The notes under the pieces were generated by a model. It did no database searches. It saw only the letters and a program-made list of their open reading frames with translations, and was not told where the DNA came from. A program made the position numbers and the translations under genes. From NCBI GenBank assembly GCA_003240695.1, contig QFNC01000038.1:1-15305 (forward strand): a DNA stretch of 15,305 bases, in the 5' to 3' direction. Positions 1 through 6,880 of the stretch are shown here, piece after piece. Within the stretch, counting starts at the first letter, position 1, and each line of letters opens with the position of its first letter. This stretch comes from Pseudoxanthomonas suwonensis. GTDB lineage: Bacteria > Pseudomonadota > Gammaproteobacteria > Xanthomonadales > Xanthomonadaceae.

Positions 1-47
1 GCCGGCGTGCATGCGATACTGCGTGCCCGCCCGGTTCGAGGTGGCGC

Positions 48-1121
48 ATGCCATCCATCCGCCGATTGTCCATCGTCCATCGCATCGCCGGCTGCGCCGC
101 GGTGCTGGCGTTTTCGGGAATGCTGCCGATGAGTTCCGCCCATCCTGCCAACGCCATCGACACGCCTCCGGTGACTGCGCTGGTCATCCACGGCGGCGCC
201 GGCGTGATCGAGCGGTCCGATCTGTCCGTGCAGGACGAAGCGGCGATCCGCGCCGATCTGGACAAGGCGCTGGATGCCGGCCAGGCCGTGCTGGATGGGG
301 GCGGGGGTGCCTTGGACGCGGTGCAGGCAGCCGTGCAGGTGCTGGAGGACTCACCGCATTTCAATGCCGGCAGGGGCGCGGTATACAACGCCGAAGGCCG
401 CCACGAGCTGGACGCCTCGATCATGCAGGGCCATACCCGCCGCGCGGGCGCGGTGGCCGGCGTCACCACCATCCGCAACCCCATCGCGCTGGCCCGCCGG
501 GTGATGGAGCAGTCGCCGCACGTGATGCTGATCGGTGGTGGCGCGGAAGCCTTTGCCGACGGCATGCCCGACATCCAGCGGGTCGACAACGCCTGGTTCG
601 ACACCCCGCATCGGCTGGAGCAGCTGCGCAAGGCCCAGGCACGTGAGCGCGAGCAACCGCAATCATCCGCTGCCGACCCTGCGGATATCGACCTGCGTGG
701 CCGCTACTTCGGCACCGTCGGCGCGGTGGCGCTGGACCGGCACGGCCATCTGGCGGCGGCCACGTCCACCGGCGGCATGACCAACAAGAAATGGGGCCGC
801 GTGGGCGATTCGCCGATCATCGGCGCCGGCACCTACGCCAACGACCAGTGCGCCGTGTCGGGCACCGGCTGGGGCGAATTCTTCATCCGCGCCGCCGTGG
901 CGCACGACATCTGCGCGCGCATGGCCTACGGCGGACAGAGCCTGCAGCAGGCGGCCGATGCGGTGATCGGCCAGGTTGTGCCGGAACTGGGCGGCGATGG
1001 CGGCGCGATCGCGGTGGACCGTGCCGGCAACATCGCCATGCCGTTCAACACCTCCGGCATGTACCGCGGCTGGATCGGCGCCGACGGCCGCCGCGGCGTG
1101 GCCATTTTCGGCAACGATTGA
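48..1121 (+). CDS. iaaA: Isoaspartyl peptidase / plant-type L-asparaginase (Ntn hydrolase), exported
   Basis: 357 aa. Proteins of this family hydrolyse isoaspartyl dipeptides and L-asparagine after cleaving themselves in front of a threonine that becomes the nucleophile. Here GTVGAVALD places that threonine at about residue 223, followed by the conserved AAATSTGGMTNK segment (237-247), RVGDSP (251-256) and IIGAGTYAND. The first mature strand ALVIHGGAG is at about 44-52. The ATG is preceded by a purine-rich GAGGTGG, 3 nt away. Residues 1 to about 36 have basic residues, then a hydrophobic stretch ending in small residues, so I infer a signal peptide and a periplasmic enzyme; the E. coli IaaA is cytoplasmic. 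Family assignment is firm. The substrate preference (isoaspartyl peptides versus asparagine) cannot be read from sequence. No operon partner is visible upstream. Confidence 0.93.
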   Translation: MPSIRRLSIVHRIAGCAAVLAFSGMLPMSSAHPANAIDTPPVTALVIHGGAGVIERSDLSVQDEAAIRADLDKALDAGQAVLDGGGGALDAVQAAVQVLEDSPHFNAGRGAVYNAEGRHELDASIMQGHTRRAGAVAGVTTIRNPIALARRVMEQSPHVMLIGGGAEAFADGMPDIQRVDNAWFDTPHRLEQLRKAQAREREQPQSSAADPADIDLRGRYFGTVGAVALDRHGHLAAATSTGGMTNKKWGRVGDSPIIGAGTYANDQCAVSGTGWGEFFIRAAVAHDICARMAYGGQSLQQAADAVIGQVVPELGGDGGAIAVDRAGNIAMPFNTSGMYRGWIGADGRRGVAIFGND

Positions 1122-1273
1122 CCCGCGCCACCTGGCCGTGCGTCGGGCCGCTGCGGCGTTTTGTGGCAAAATCCACGATTTCCACCTGCACGTCTGCTTC
1201 GCCATGCCCGGTTTCGCTGGTGTTTCCGCTGCTGTCCGCGATTCCGCCTGCATCCAGGCCGGTTGCTGAGCCG

Positions 1274-1657
1274 ATGGCCGACGCATTCGGACATCTCCCG
1301 CGCGGGCCTGCGCGCATCCTGAAGGCGGCCGTCTGGTCCTGGCAGGGATTGCGGGCCGCATGGCTGCACGAATCCTCGTTCCGGCTGGAGGTGTATCTGC
1401 TGGGGCTGGTGCTGGCGCCGCTGGCGCTGTGGCTGGGGCACACGCCGGTGGAACGGGTGCTGATGATCGGCAGCGGGTTGCTGGTATTGAGCGCCGAACT
1501 GCTGAATTCGGCGGTGGAGGCGGTGATCGAGCGCTACGGCGACGAAATCCACGAATTGGCCGGTCGTGCCAAGGACATGGGTTCGGCCGCGGTGTTCGTG
1601 CTGATGATGAACGTTCTGGTGGTGTGGGGAATGATCCTCGTGCCGCGCTTCTGGTAA
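1274..1657 (+). CDS. dgkA: Diacylglycerol kinase, prokaryotic DgkA type
   Basis: 127 aa; E. coli DgkA is 122 aa. This integral inner-membrane enzyme phosphorylates diacylglycerol to phosphatidic acid, recycling diacylglycerol left from phospholipid-dependent periplasmic modification. The core signature is intact: AELLNSAVEAVIERYGDE (74-91) and HELAGRAKDMGSAAV (93-107). E75, N78, E82, K100 and D101 correspond to E. coli E69, N72, E76, K94 and D95, and E33 to E28. Three hydrophobic helices fall at about 41-56, 61-77 and 104-123, as in the family. The reading frame is open far upstream, but the family length and N-terminus fit the ATG at 1274; there is only a weak ribosome site before it. It lies 152 nt after the peptidase gene and 16 nt before the TerC gene, so it is probably cotranscribed with terC. 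Confidence 0.93.
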   Translation: MADAFGHLPRGPARILKAAVWSWQGLRAAWLHESSFRLEVYLLGLVLAPLALWLGHTPVERVLMIGSGLLVLSAELLNSAVEAVIERYGDEIHELAGRAKDMGSAAVFVLMMNVLVVWGMILVPRFW

Positions 1658-1673
1658 CCGAGACGAGAGTGGC

Positions 1674-2423
1674 ATGGATCTGAGTTTCCTGAGTTCCCCC
1701 GACGCCTGGCTGACCTTGGTCACGCTCAGCGCGCTGGAAATCGTGCTGGGCATCGACAACCTGGTGTTCATCTCCATCGCGGTGGGCCGCCTGCCCGAGC
1801 ACCAGCGCCCGATGGCCCGCCGGTTCGGCATCGCCGTGGCCTGCATCACCCGCATCGGCCTGCTGGTCATGCTCGCCTTCCTGGCGCGGATGCAGCGCGA
1901 CCTGTTCACCGTGGCCGGCATGGGCATCTCCATCCGCGACCTGGTGCTGATCATCGGTGGCCTGTTCCTGCTGGTGAAGGGCGCGATGGAGATCCGCGAA
2001 CTGATCACCGGCGGCGAGGACGAGGATCCGCGCACCACCAGGAGTTCGGCGGTGTTCTGGGTGGTGATCGCGCAGATCGCGGTGATCGACATCGTGTTCT
2101 CGCTGGATTCGGTGATCACCGCGGTCGGCATCGCCCAGCACATCCCGATCATGGTGTTCGCGATCCTGCTGGCGGTGGCCATCATGCTGCTGGCGGCCAA
2201 TCCGCTGGGCCGGTTCATCGACGCCAACCCCACCGTGAAGATGCTGGCGCTGGCCTTTATCCTGCTGATCGGCGTGGTGCTGATCCTGGATGGCGTGGAG
2301 ATCCACGTGCCCAAGCCCTACATCTACGCGGCGATGGGCTTCTCGGTGCTGGTGGAATGGCTGAACCTGCTGATGCGCCGCCGCGCCGCAGCCCACCGGG
2401 TGCCCGGCGCCGGCCAGTGGTGA
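1674..2423 (+). CDS. TerC family integral membrane protein
   Basis: 249 aa, about seven hydrophobic segments. The TerC hallmarks are present: ALEIVLGIDNLVFISI at residues 20-35 (D28, N29) and AVIDIVFSLDSVITAVGI at 136-153 (D139, D145). These acidic residues sit inside membrane helices. TerC-family members such as TerC, Alx and the YkoY/MeeY type are linked to tellurite resistance, pH response and manganese export or metal loading of exported proteins. Which of these applies here is not visible. A charged loop (TGGEDEDPRTTR, 112-123) separates the two halves, and the C-terminus is short and basic, without the CBS/CorC domains that some longer relatives carry. A GAGAG sits 5 nt before the ATG, 16 nt after dgkA. 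No yybP-ykoY-like riboswitch can be fitted into that short gap. Confidence 0.88.
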   Translation: MDLSFLSSPDAWLTLVTLSALEIVLGIDNLVFISIAVGRLPEHQRPMARRFGIAVACITRIGLLVMLAFLARMQRDLFTVAGMGISIRDLVLIIGGLFLLVKGAMEIRELITGGEDEDPRTTRSSAVFWVVIAQIAVIDIVFSLDSVITAVGIAQHIPIMVFAILLAVAIMLLAANPLGRFIDANPTVKMLALAFILLIGVVLILDGVEIHVPKPYIYAAMGFSVLVEWLNLLMRRRAAAHRVPGAGQW

Positions 2424-2437
2424 CCGCCCGCCTGCAC

Positions 2438-2487
2438 GCCGCGTTCATCCCGCGTTGCTTCCAATGAACGCGGCGCTCGGGCGCCGC
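2438..2487 (+). promoter_or_regulatory. Two overlapping alternative hairpins in the lemA leader
   Basis: A perfect 12-bp inverted repeat (CGCCGCGTTCAT at 2438-2449, ATGAACGCGGCG at 2464-2475) with a 14-nt loop ends where a second perfect hairpin begins: GCGGCGC (2470-2476), loop TCGG, GCGCCGC (2481-2487). They share 2470-2475, so an RNA could form only one at a time. The second hairpin ends 4 nt before the GAGGAG ribosome site (2492-2497) of lemA. Neither has a T-tract. It could be the terC terminator/processing site, or a leader that affects lemA expression; the sequence alone cannot decide. The repeats are seen directly; the function is inferred. Confidence 0.5.
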
Positions 2488-2504
2488 TGACGAGGAGTGG
2501 ATCG

Positions 2505-3122
2505 ATGCGTATTTCCCTGTTGCTGCGCCTGGCGGCCATCGCGCTGCTGGCCGCGTTGCTGTCCGGCTGCGGCTACAACCAGATCCAGCAGAAGGACGAA
2601 GCGGTGAACGCCGCCTGGTCGCAGGTTCTGAATACCTACCAGCGACGTGCCGACCTGATTCCCAATCTGGTCAACACGGTCAAGGGCTATGCCGCGCACG
2701 AGCAGCAGGTGCTGACCCAGGTGACCGAGGCACGCGCCAAGGTCGGCAACATCCAGGTGAATGCCAGCGATGCGGCGTCGCTGGCCCAGTTCCAGCAGGC
2801 CCAGGGCGAACTGAGCAGCGCCCTGTCGCGGCTGATGGTGGTGGCTGAAAGCTACCCGAACCTGAAGGCCGACCAGGCCTTCCTGAACCTGCAGACCCAG
2901 CTGGAAGGCACCGAAAACCGCATCACGACCGAGCGCATGCGCTACATCCAGGCGGTGCAGGACTACAACACCTACATCCGCTCGTTTCCGCAGAACCTGA
3001 TCGCGATGATGTTCGGCTACAAGGCCAAACCCAATTTCACCGTGCAGAACGAGGCCGCGATCAGCACCGCGCCGACGGTCGATTTCGGTGCGCCTGCCAC
3101 GCAGCCGGCACCGGCCAACTGA
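2505..3122 (+). CDS. lemA: LemA family lipoprotein
   Basis: 205 aa. The N-terminus is a lipoprotein signal with lipobox LLSGC (Cys22, followed by Gly, so probably sent on to the outer membrane). The LemA core follows directly: a long helical domain starting YNQIQQKDEAVNAAWSQV, then the family hallmark RRADLIPNLVNTVKGYA (about 48-64) and HEQQVLTQVTEARAKV. A second conserved block is YNTYIRSFPQNLIAMMFGYKAKPNF (about 156-180). Family length is typical. The start is well supported by GAGGAG 7 nt upstream. LemA proteins have no agreed biochemical role; they occur with TPM-domain (YgcG-like) proteins in many bacteria, exactly as here, where a signal-peptide TPM gene follows 19 nt later. I infer a shared envelope function. 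Confidence 0.92.
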   Translation: MRISLLLRLAAIALLAALLSGCGYNQIQQKDEAVNAAWSQVLNTYQRRADLIPNLVNTVKGYAAHEQQVLTQVTEARAKVGNIQVNASDAASLAQFQQAQGELSSALSRLMVVAESYPNLKADQAFLNLQTQLEGTENRITTERMRYIQAVQDYNTYIRSFPQNLIAMMFGYKAKPNFTVQNEAAISTAPTVDFGAPATQPAPAN

Positions 3123-3141
3123 CCGGGCCGGCATCGATCGC

Positions 3142-4083
3142 ATGATGCCCGGCTCCATGGCAGCGCAGCCGCGAGCAGCCACGCGCCGGCTGTCCTGGCT
3201 CGGTATCGGACTGTGGCTGCTGGGCGCGTTGCTGGCCGTCGTCGCGCCGGCGGCAGCCCAGCAGCAGGCGGCCATCCCGCCGCTGGACGGGCCGGTGATC
3301 GACACCACTGGCACGCTGGATGCCGCCACCCGCCAGCAGCTGACCCAGCAGGCGCTGGCGCTGCAACAGCGCAAGGGCAGCCAGTTGCAGGTGCTGATGG
3401 TGCCCACGACCGCCCCCGAGACCATCGAGCAGTACGCGGTGCGCGCGTTCGAGCAGTACCGAATCGGCCGCCAGCGCGTGGACGATGCGGTGCTGCTGGT
3501 GGTGGCCAAGGACGACCGCAGGGTGCGCATCGAAGTGGGTTACGGGCTGGAAGGTGCCATTCCAGACATTACCGCCGGCCGCGTGGTTGCCGAATACATG
3601 GTGCCGAAATTCCGACAGGGCGACTACGCCGGCGGCATCGTCGATGCCACTGCACAGCTGATCAAGCTGATCGACGGCGAGCCGCTGCCCGAGCCGATGA
3701 CCCGGCATGGCGAAGGCGCTGGCGGTGGCAATGTGATTTTCGCGCTGGTCGCGGCGTGGGTCGTGGCGCTGTTCGTGCGCGGCATCCTGGGGCGCACCCC
3801 GACCGGCGTGCGCGGCATCGCCACGGCGGCGGCCAGCGGCGGCACCGCCTGGGCAATCTCCGCACTGCTGGCCGTGGGCGGGATGGGCTTGGTCCTGGGG
3901 CTGATTCTGGGGCTGGCCGTCAGTGGTTCCGGCGGTGGCCGTTACGTGCGGCACAGTCGCGTCGGCAGCTGGGGTGGCGGCGGATTCGGTGGCCTCGGCG
4001 GCAGTGGTGGCTTCGGTGGCGGCGGTGGCTGGTCGGGTGGTGGCGGCATGAGCGGGGGCGGTGGCGCCTCCGGGAGCTGGTAG
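3142..4083 (+). CDS. TPM domain (YgcG family) membrane-anchored protein with glycine-rich tail
   Basis: 313 aa. Order: signal peptide ending near APAAA (about residue 39); TPM domain about 46-178, with the opening VIDTTGTLD, AVRAFEQYRIGRQRVDDAVLLVVAKDDRRVRIEVGYGLEG (98-138) and ITAGRVV; hydrophobic helices about 197-215 and 233-262; then an extreme glycine-rich tail (277-313) ending GASGSW. This is the classic YgcG layout. The TPM domain of relatives has weak phosphatase or protein-interaction roles, so I give no reaction. Start: tandem ATGs at 3142 and 3145 fit the signal peptide; another ATG at 3157 is possible and none has a strong ribosome site. An upstream in-frame start at 3088 would overlap lemA and is less likely. 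It is 19 nt after lemA and directly abuts the next TPM gene, so it is part of one operon. Confidence 0.88.
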   Translation: MMPGSMAAQPRAATRRLSWLGIGLWLLGALLAVVAPAAAQQQAAIPPLDGPVIDTTGTLDAATRQQLTQQALALQQRKGSQLQVLMVPTTAPETIEQYAVRAFEQYRIGRQRVDDAVLLVVAKDDRRVRIEVGYGLEGAIPDITAGRVVAEYMVPKFRQGDYAGGIVDATAQLIKLIDGEPLPEPMTRHGEGAGGGNVIFALVAAWVVALFVRGILGRTPTGVRGIATAAASGGTAWAISALLAVGGMGLVLGLILGLAVSGSGGGRYVRHSRVGSWGGGGFGGLGGSGGFGGGGGWSGGGGMSGGGGASGSW

Positions 4084-4581
4084 ATGATGCTCGGCCGGCT
4101 GTTCAGGCATCTGTTTGCCGGATCCTCGGCGGGCACGTTTCCGGATTCCGCACTGCAGGCCATCGCGGCTGCCGTGCAGGCCGGCGAGCAGCGCCATGCC
4201 GGTGAAGTCTGCTTCGCCGTGGAAGCGGCGCTGGCGCCCGCGCAGGTGTGGTCGGGGCTGCAGGCCCGCGAGCGTGCGATGGAGGTCTTCGCGCAGCTGC
4301 AGGTGTGGGATACCGCCGCCAACAACGGCGTGCTGATCTACCTGCTGCTGGCCGACCACCGCATCGAAATCGTGGCCGACCGCGGGCTGGATGACGTGGT
4401 CAGCGCCGAACAATGGCGTGGCGTGTGCCAGTTGATGGAAGAGCAGCTGCGTGGCGGACAGGCACAGGCCGCCGCCGTGACCGGCGTGCAGGCAGTGTCG
4501 GACATCCTGGCCGCCCACTTCCCTCACCAGCCCGGCGCCATCGATCGCAACGAACTGCCCGACTGGCCGCATCGACTGTAA
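4084..4581 (+). CDS. Second TPM domain protein, soluble
   Basis: 165 aa. This is a stand-alone TPM-type domain without signal peptide, membrane helix or glycine tail. Recognisable core: AIAAAVQAGEQRHAGEVCFAVE (27-48), ARERAMEVFAQLQVWDTAANNGVLIYLLLADHRIEIVADRGL (61-102) and SAEQWRGVCQLMEEQL. The first block is typical of the TPM variants that follow LemA and YgcG genes in Gammaproteobacteria. The stop of the preceding gene (TAG, 4081-4083) is followed at once by ATGATG, with GGGAG at 4072-4076 giving good spacing, so translation is probably coupled. Residues 1-20 are basic/hydrophobic but too short for a convincing signal, so a cytoplasmic-face location is inferred. Function is unknown beyond the LemA-TPM association. 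Confidence 0.85.
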   Translation: MMLGRLFRHLFAGSSAGTFPDSALQAIAAAVQAGEQRHAGEVCFAVEAALAPAQVWSGLQARERAMEVFAQLQVWDTAANNGVLIYLLLADHRIEIVADRGLDDVVSAEQWRGVCQLMEEQLRGGQAQAAAVTGVQAVSDILAAHFPHQPGAIDRNELPDWPHRL

Positions 4582-4596
4582 TCAGCGTCAATCGCG

Positions 4597-4612
4597 CGGC
4601 CACGAGTGGCCG
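4597..4612 (+). other. Short perfect inverted repeat between the TPM gene and lgt
   Basis: CGGCCAC at 4597-4603 and GTGGCCG at 4606-4612 form a compact GC hairpin 16 nt after the TPM stop codon. There is no following T-run, so it is at best a weak or factor-dependent terminator, or an mRNA-stabilising stem. A few bases on, CACAAT (4630-4635) is a possible -10 box for the lgt operon, but no -35 with normal spacing can be found. Confidence 0.3.
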
Positions 4613-4679
4613 TTGCGGCGCGGCTGCGGCACAATGCCGGCTGCGTTCCGCTTGCCGGAACATCCGGACAATCCCCCGC

Positions 4680-5567
4680 ATGGTCTATCTGCACACCATC
4701 GATCCAATCGCCCTGCGCCTGGGCCCGCTGCAGGTGCACTGGTACGGCATCATGTATCTGCTGGGTTTCCTGGTGGCCTGGTGGCTGGGGCGGCAGCGCA
4801 TCCGCCAGGGGCGTCTGCCGGGCGTGGATGCCAACGGCTTCGGCGATCTGCTGTTCAACTGCATGCTGGGCGTGATCCTGGGCGGGCGCATCGGCTACGT
4901 GCTGTTCTATGCCTTTCCCGAATTCGTGGCAAACCCGCTGATGCTGGTGCGCATCTGGGAGGGCGGCATGAGCTTCCACGGTGGCCTGCTCGGCGTGCTG
5001 GCCGCATCGTGGTGGTGGAGCCGCAAGCACAAGCTGCACTACTTCGACACGGTGGATTTCGTTGCGCCGCTGGTGCCGGCAGGGCTGGGCTTCGGCCGAT
5101 TGGGCAACTACATCGGCGGCGAGCTGTGGGGCAAGTACACCGGCGGCGGCTGGGGGGTGATCTTCCCGCATGCCGAACCCACCCTGTCCGGCGTGAACCC
5201 CACGCTGCTGCAGACGCAGGCGGCGTCCGGCAGTCTGGACATGCTGGCGCGGCATCCTTCGCAGCTGTACCAGGCATTGCTGGAAGGCCTGGTGCTGTTT
5301 CTGGTGCTGTGGATCGCCTCGCGCAGGCCTCGGCCGCGCTACACGATCGCCGGACTGTTCGCGTTGCTGTATGGCTGCTTCCGCTTCATGGTGGAATTCG
5401 TGCGCGTGCCCGATGCGCAGATGGGCGATGGCGGCTATCTGGCTTTCGGCTGGCTGACCATGGGTCAGCTGCTGAGCCTGCCGCTGATCCTGCTGGGGCT
5501 GTTCTGGTTGTGGAAGGCGCGTTCGCAGCCGACCCTGCAACCGGTGCCGGTCCCGGCCACGGCCTGA
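4680..5567 (+). CDS. lgt: Prolipoprotein diacylglyceryl transferase
   Basis: 295 aa; E. coli Lgt is 291. This inner-membrane enzyme moves diacylglyceryl from phosphatidylglycerol to the lipobox cysteine of prolipoproteins, the first step of lipoprotein maturation. The signature GFGRLGNYIGGELWG (137-151) matches the Lgt family motif GRxGNFxNxExxG. Y22 (HWYG), H100 (SFHGG), R140, N143 and E148 occupy the positions of E. coli Y26, H103, R143, N146 and E151. HPSQLYQALLEG (192-203) and RFMVEFVRVPDAQ (235-247) are also conserved, with several membrane helices throughout. The ATG at 4680 gives the family N-terminus; the frame is open upstream but lacks homology there. The stop overlaps the thyA start by one base (TGATG). 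Its substrates in this window would include LemA and the RND fusion protein. Confidence 0.96.
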   Translation: MVYLHTIDPIALRLGPLQVHWYGIMYLLGFLVAWWLGRQRIRQGRLPGVDANGFGDLLFNCMLGVILGGRIGYVLFYAFPEFVANPLMLVRIWEGGMSFHGGLLGVLAASWWWSRKHKLHYFDTVDFVAPLVPAGLGFGRLGNYIGGELWGKYTGGGWGVIFPHAEPTLSGVNPTLLQTQAASGSLDMLARHPSQLYQALLEGLVLFLVLWIASRRPRPRYTIAGLFALLYGCFRFMVEFVRVPDAQMGDGGYLAFGWLTMGQLLSLPLILLGLFWLWKARSQPTLQPVPVPATA

Positions 5568-6361
5568 TGCAGCCCTACCTCGAGCTGCTGCGCCACGTGC
5601 TGCAGCATGGCAGCCAGAAGTCCGACCGCACCGGCACCGGCACCCGCAGCGTCTTCGGCTGGCAGATGCGGTTCGATCTGAACCGGGGCTTTCCGCTGCT
5701 CACCACCAAGAAGCTGCATACCCGCTCGATCATCCACGAGCTGCTGTGGTTCCTGCGCGGCGAGACGAACGTGGCCTACCTGAAGCAGCACGGCGTGTCG
5801 ATCTGGGACGAATGGGCCGACGCCGATGGCGAGCTGGGTCCGGTGTACGGCAAGCAGTGGCGCAGCTGGTCCACGCCAAACGGCGGCAGCATCGACCAGA
5901 TCCGCTGGGTGGTGGATGAAATCAGGCGCAACCCCGATTCGCGCCGTCTGGTGGTGAGCGCCTGGAACGTGGCCGACCTGCCGGCCATGGCCCTGCCACC
6001 CTGCCACACGCTGTTCCAGTTCCACGTGGCCGGCGGCAAACTCAGCTGCCAGCTGTACCAGCGCAGCGGCGACATCTTCCTGGGCGTGCCGTTCAACATC
6101 GCCAGTTACGCGCTGCTGACCCACATGGTGGCGCAGGTGTGCGGGCTGGGCGTGGGCGATTTCGTGCACACGCTGGGCGATGCGCACCTGTATTCAAATC
6201 ACCTCGAACAGGCCCGCGAGCAGCTTTCGCGCACGCCCGGTCGGTTGCCGACGCTGAGGTTGAATCCGGCCATCGACGACATCTTCGCGTTCGGGTTCGA
6301 CGACATCGCCATCCACGACTACCACCCGCAGGCGGCGATCAAGGCACCGGTGGCGGTGTGA
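5567..6361 (+). CDS. thyA: Thymidylate synthase
   Basis: 264 aa, the same length as E. coli ThyA and collinear with it. It methylates dUMP to dTMP using 5,10-methylenetetrahydrofolate, releasing dihydrofolate. Catalytic and binding residues fall at E. coli numbering: R21, E58, W80, R126/R127, nucleophile C146 (in ALPPCHTLFQ), R166, D169, N177, H207 and Y209. The start ATG overlaps the lgt stop by 1 nt, so translation is likely coupled; the lgt-thyA order is also conserved in E. coli. The stop overlaps the GTG start of folA, placing the enzyme that consumes its dihydrofolate product next in the transcript. No irregularities are seen. Confidence 0.98.
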   Translation: MQPYLELLRHVLQHGSQKSDRTGTGTRSVFGWQMRFDLNRGFPLLTTKKLHTRSIIHELLWFLRGETNVAYLKQHGVSIWDEWADADGELGPVYGKQWRSWSTPNGGSIDQIRWVVDEIRRNPDSRRLVVSAWNVADLPAMALPPCHTLFQFHVAGGKLSCQLYQRSGDIFLGVPFNIASYALLTHMVAQVCGLGVGDFVHTLGDAHLYSNHLEQAREQLSRTPGRLPTLRLNPAIDDIFAFGFDDIAIHDYHPQAAIKAPVAV

Positions 6362-6870
6362 GGGGCGTCGAGGTCGCGCTGATCGCGGCGCTCGACCGCA
6401 ACCATGCCATCGGCCGCAATGGCCGATTGCCGTGGCACCTGCCCGACGATCTCAAGCGCTTCAAGGAACTGACGCTCGGCAAGCCGGTGCTGATGGGCCG
6501 AAAGACCGCCGAATCGCTGGGTCGCGCGCTGCCCGGCAGGCGCAATTGGGTGCTGACCCGCAGCGGCACGGTTCCGCTCGAAGGCATGCAGGCGGTGGCG
6601 TCGCTGCAGCACGCCCTGCAACTGGCAGCAGGCGACGACGCCCGGGACTTGTGCGTGATCGGTGGCGGCGAGGTGTATGCGCTGGCGTTGCCGCTGGCGG
6701 ATCGACTGCATCTGACCTGGGTGGATACGATTGTGGCGGATGCGGATGCGTTCTTCCCGCCATTCGATGCAGCGCAGTGGCAGGAAACGACCCGACAGGC
6801 ACATGGCATCGATGCAGGGCACGCCTTGGGTTTCACGTTCGTCGATTACCGGCGGCGACCGCCGTCCTGA
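6358..6870 (+). CDS. folA: Dihydrofolate reductase
   Basis: 170 aa from a GTG start; E. coli FolA is 159. It reduces dihydrofolate to tetrahydrofolate with NADPH and is the trimethoprim target. Core motifs: VALIAALDRNHAIGRNGRLPWHLPDDL (6-32), where D31 is the E. coli D27 equivalent and W26 the W22 equivalent; KPVLMGRKTAESLGRALPGR (about 45-64), with the NADPH-binding GRKT and PGR; VIGGGEVYALALPLADRLHLTWVD (about 102-125). There is no ATG in a sensible place. GTG at 6358-6360 shares GTGA with the thyA stop, giving a 4-nt overlap typical of coupled genes, and puts the first beta-strand a few residues from the start. The C-terminus meets convergent cysK after only 10 nt. Confidence 0.95.
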   Translation: MRGVEVALIAALDRNHAIGRNGRLPWHLPDDLKRFKELTLGKPVLMGRKTAESLGRALPGRRNWVLTRSGTVPLEGMQAVASLQHALQLAAGDDARDLCVIGGGEVYALALPLADRLHLTWVDTIVADADAFFPPFDAAQWQETTRQAHGIDAGHALGFTFVDYRRRPPS

Positions 6871-6880
6871 CCCTCCCGCC

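Noticed and set aside
1163..1176. GTGG/CCAC mini-hairpin around CAAAAT upstream of dgkA
   Set aside because: A four-base stem is within chance. CAAAAT could be a -10 but has no usable -35.
663..2396. 577-codon minus-strand open frame across iaaA, dgkA and terC
   Set aside because: Low-complexity His/Gln/Arg composition and complete overlap with three recognised plus-strand genes.
4613..5566. In-frame upstream extension of thyA through lgt
   Set aside because: The E. coli-length ThyA starts at 5567. The upstream translation is Ala/Arg-rich shadow sequence of lgt.
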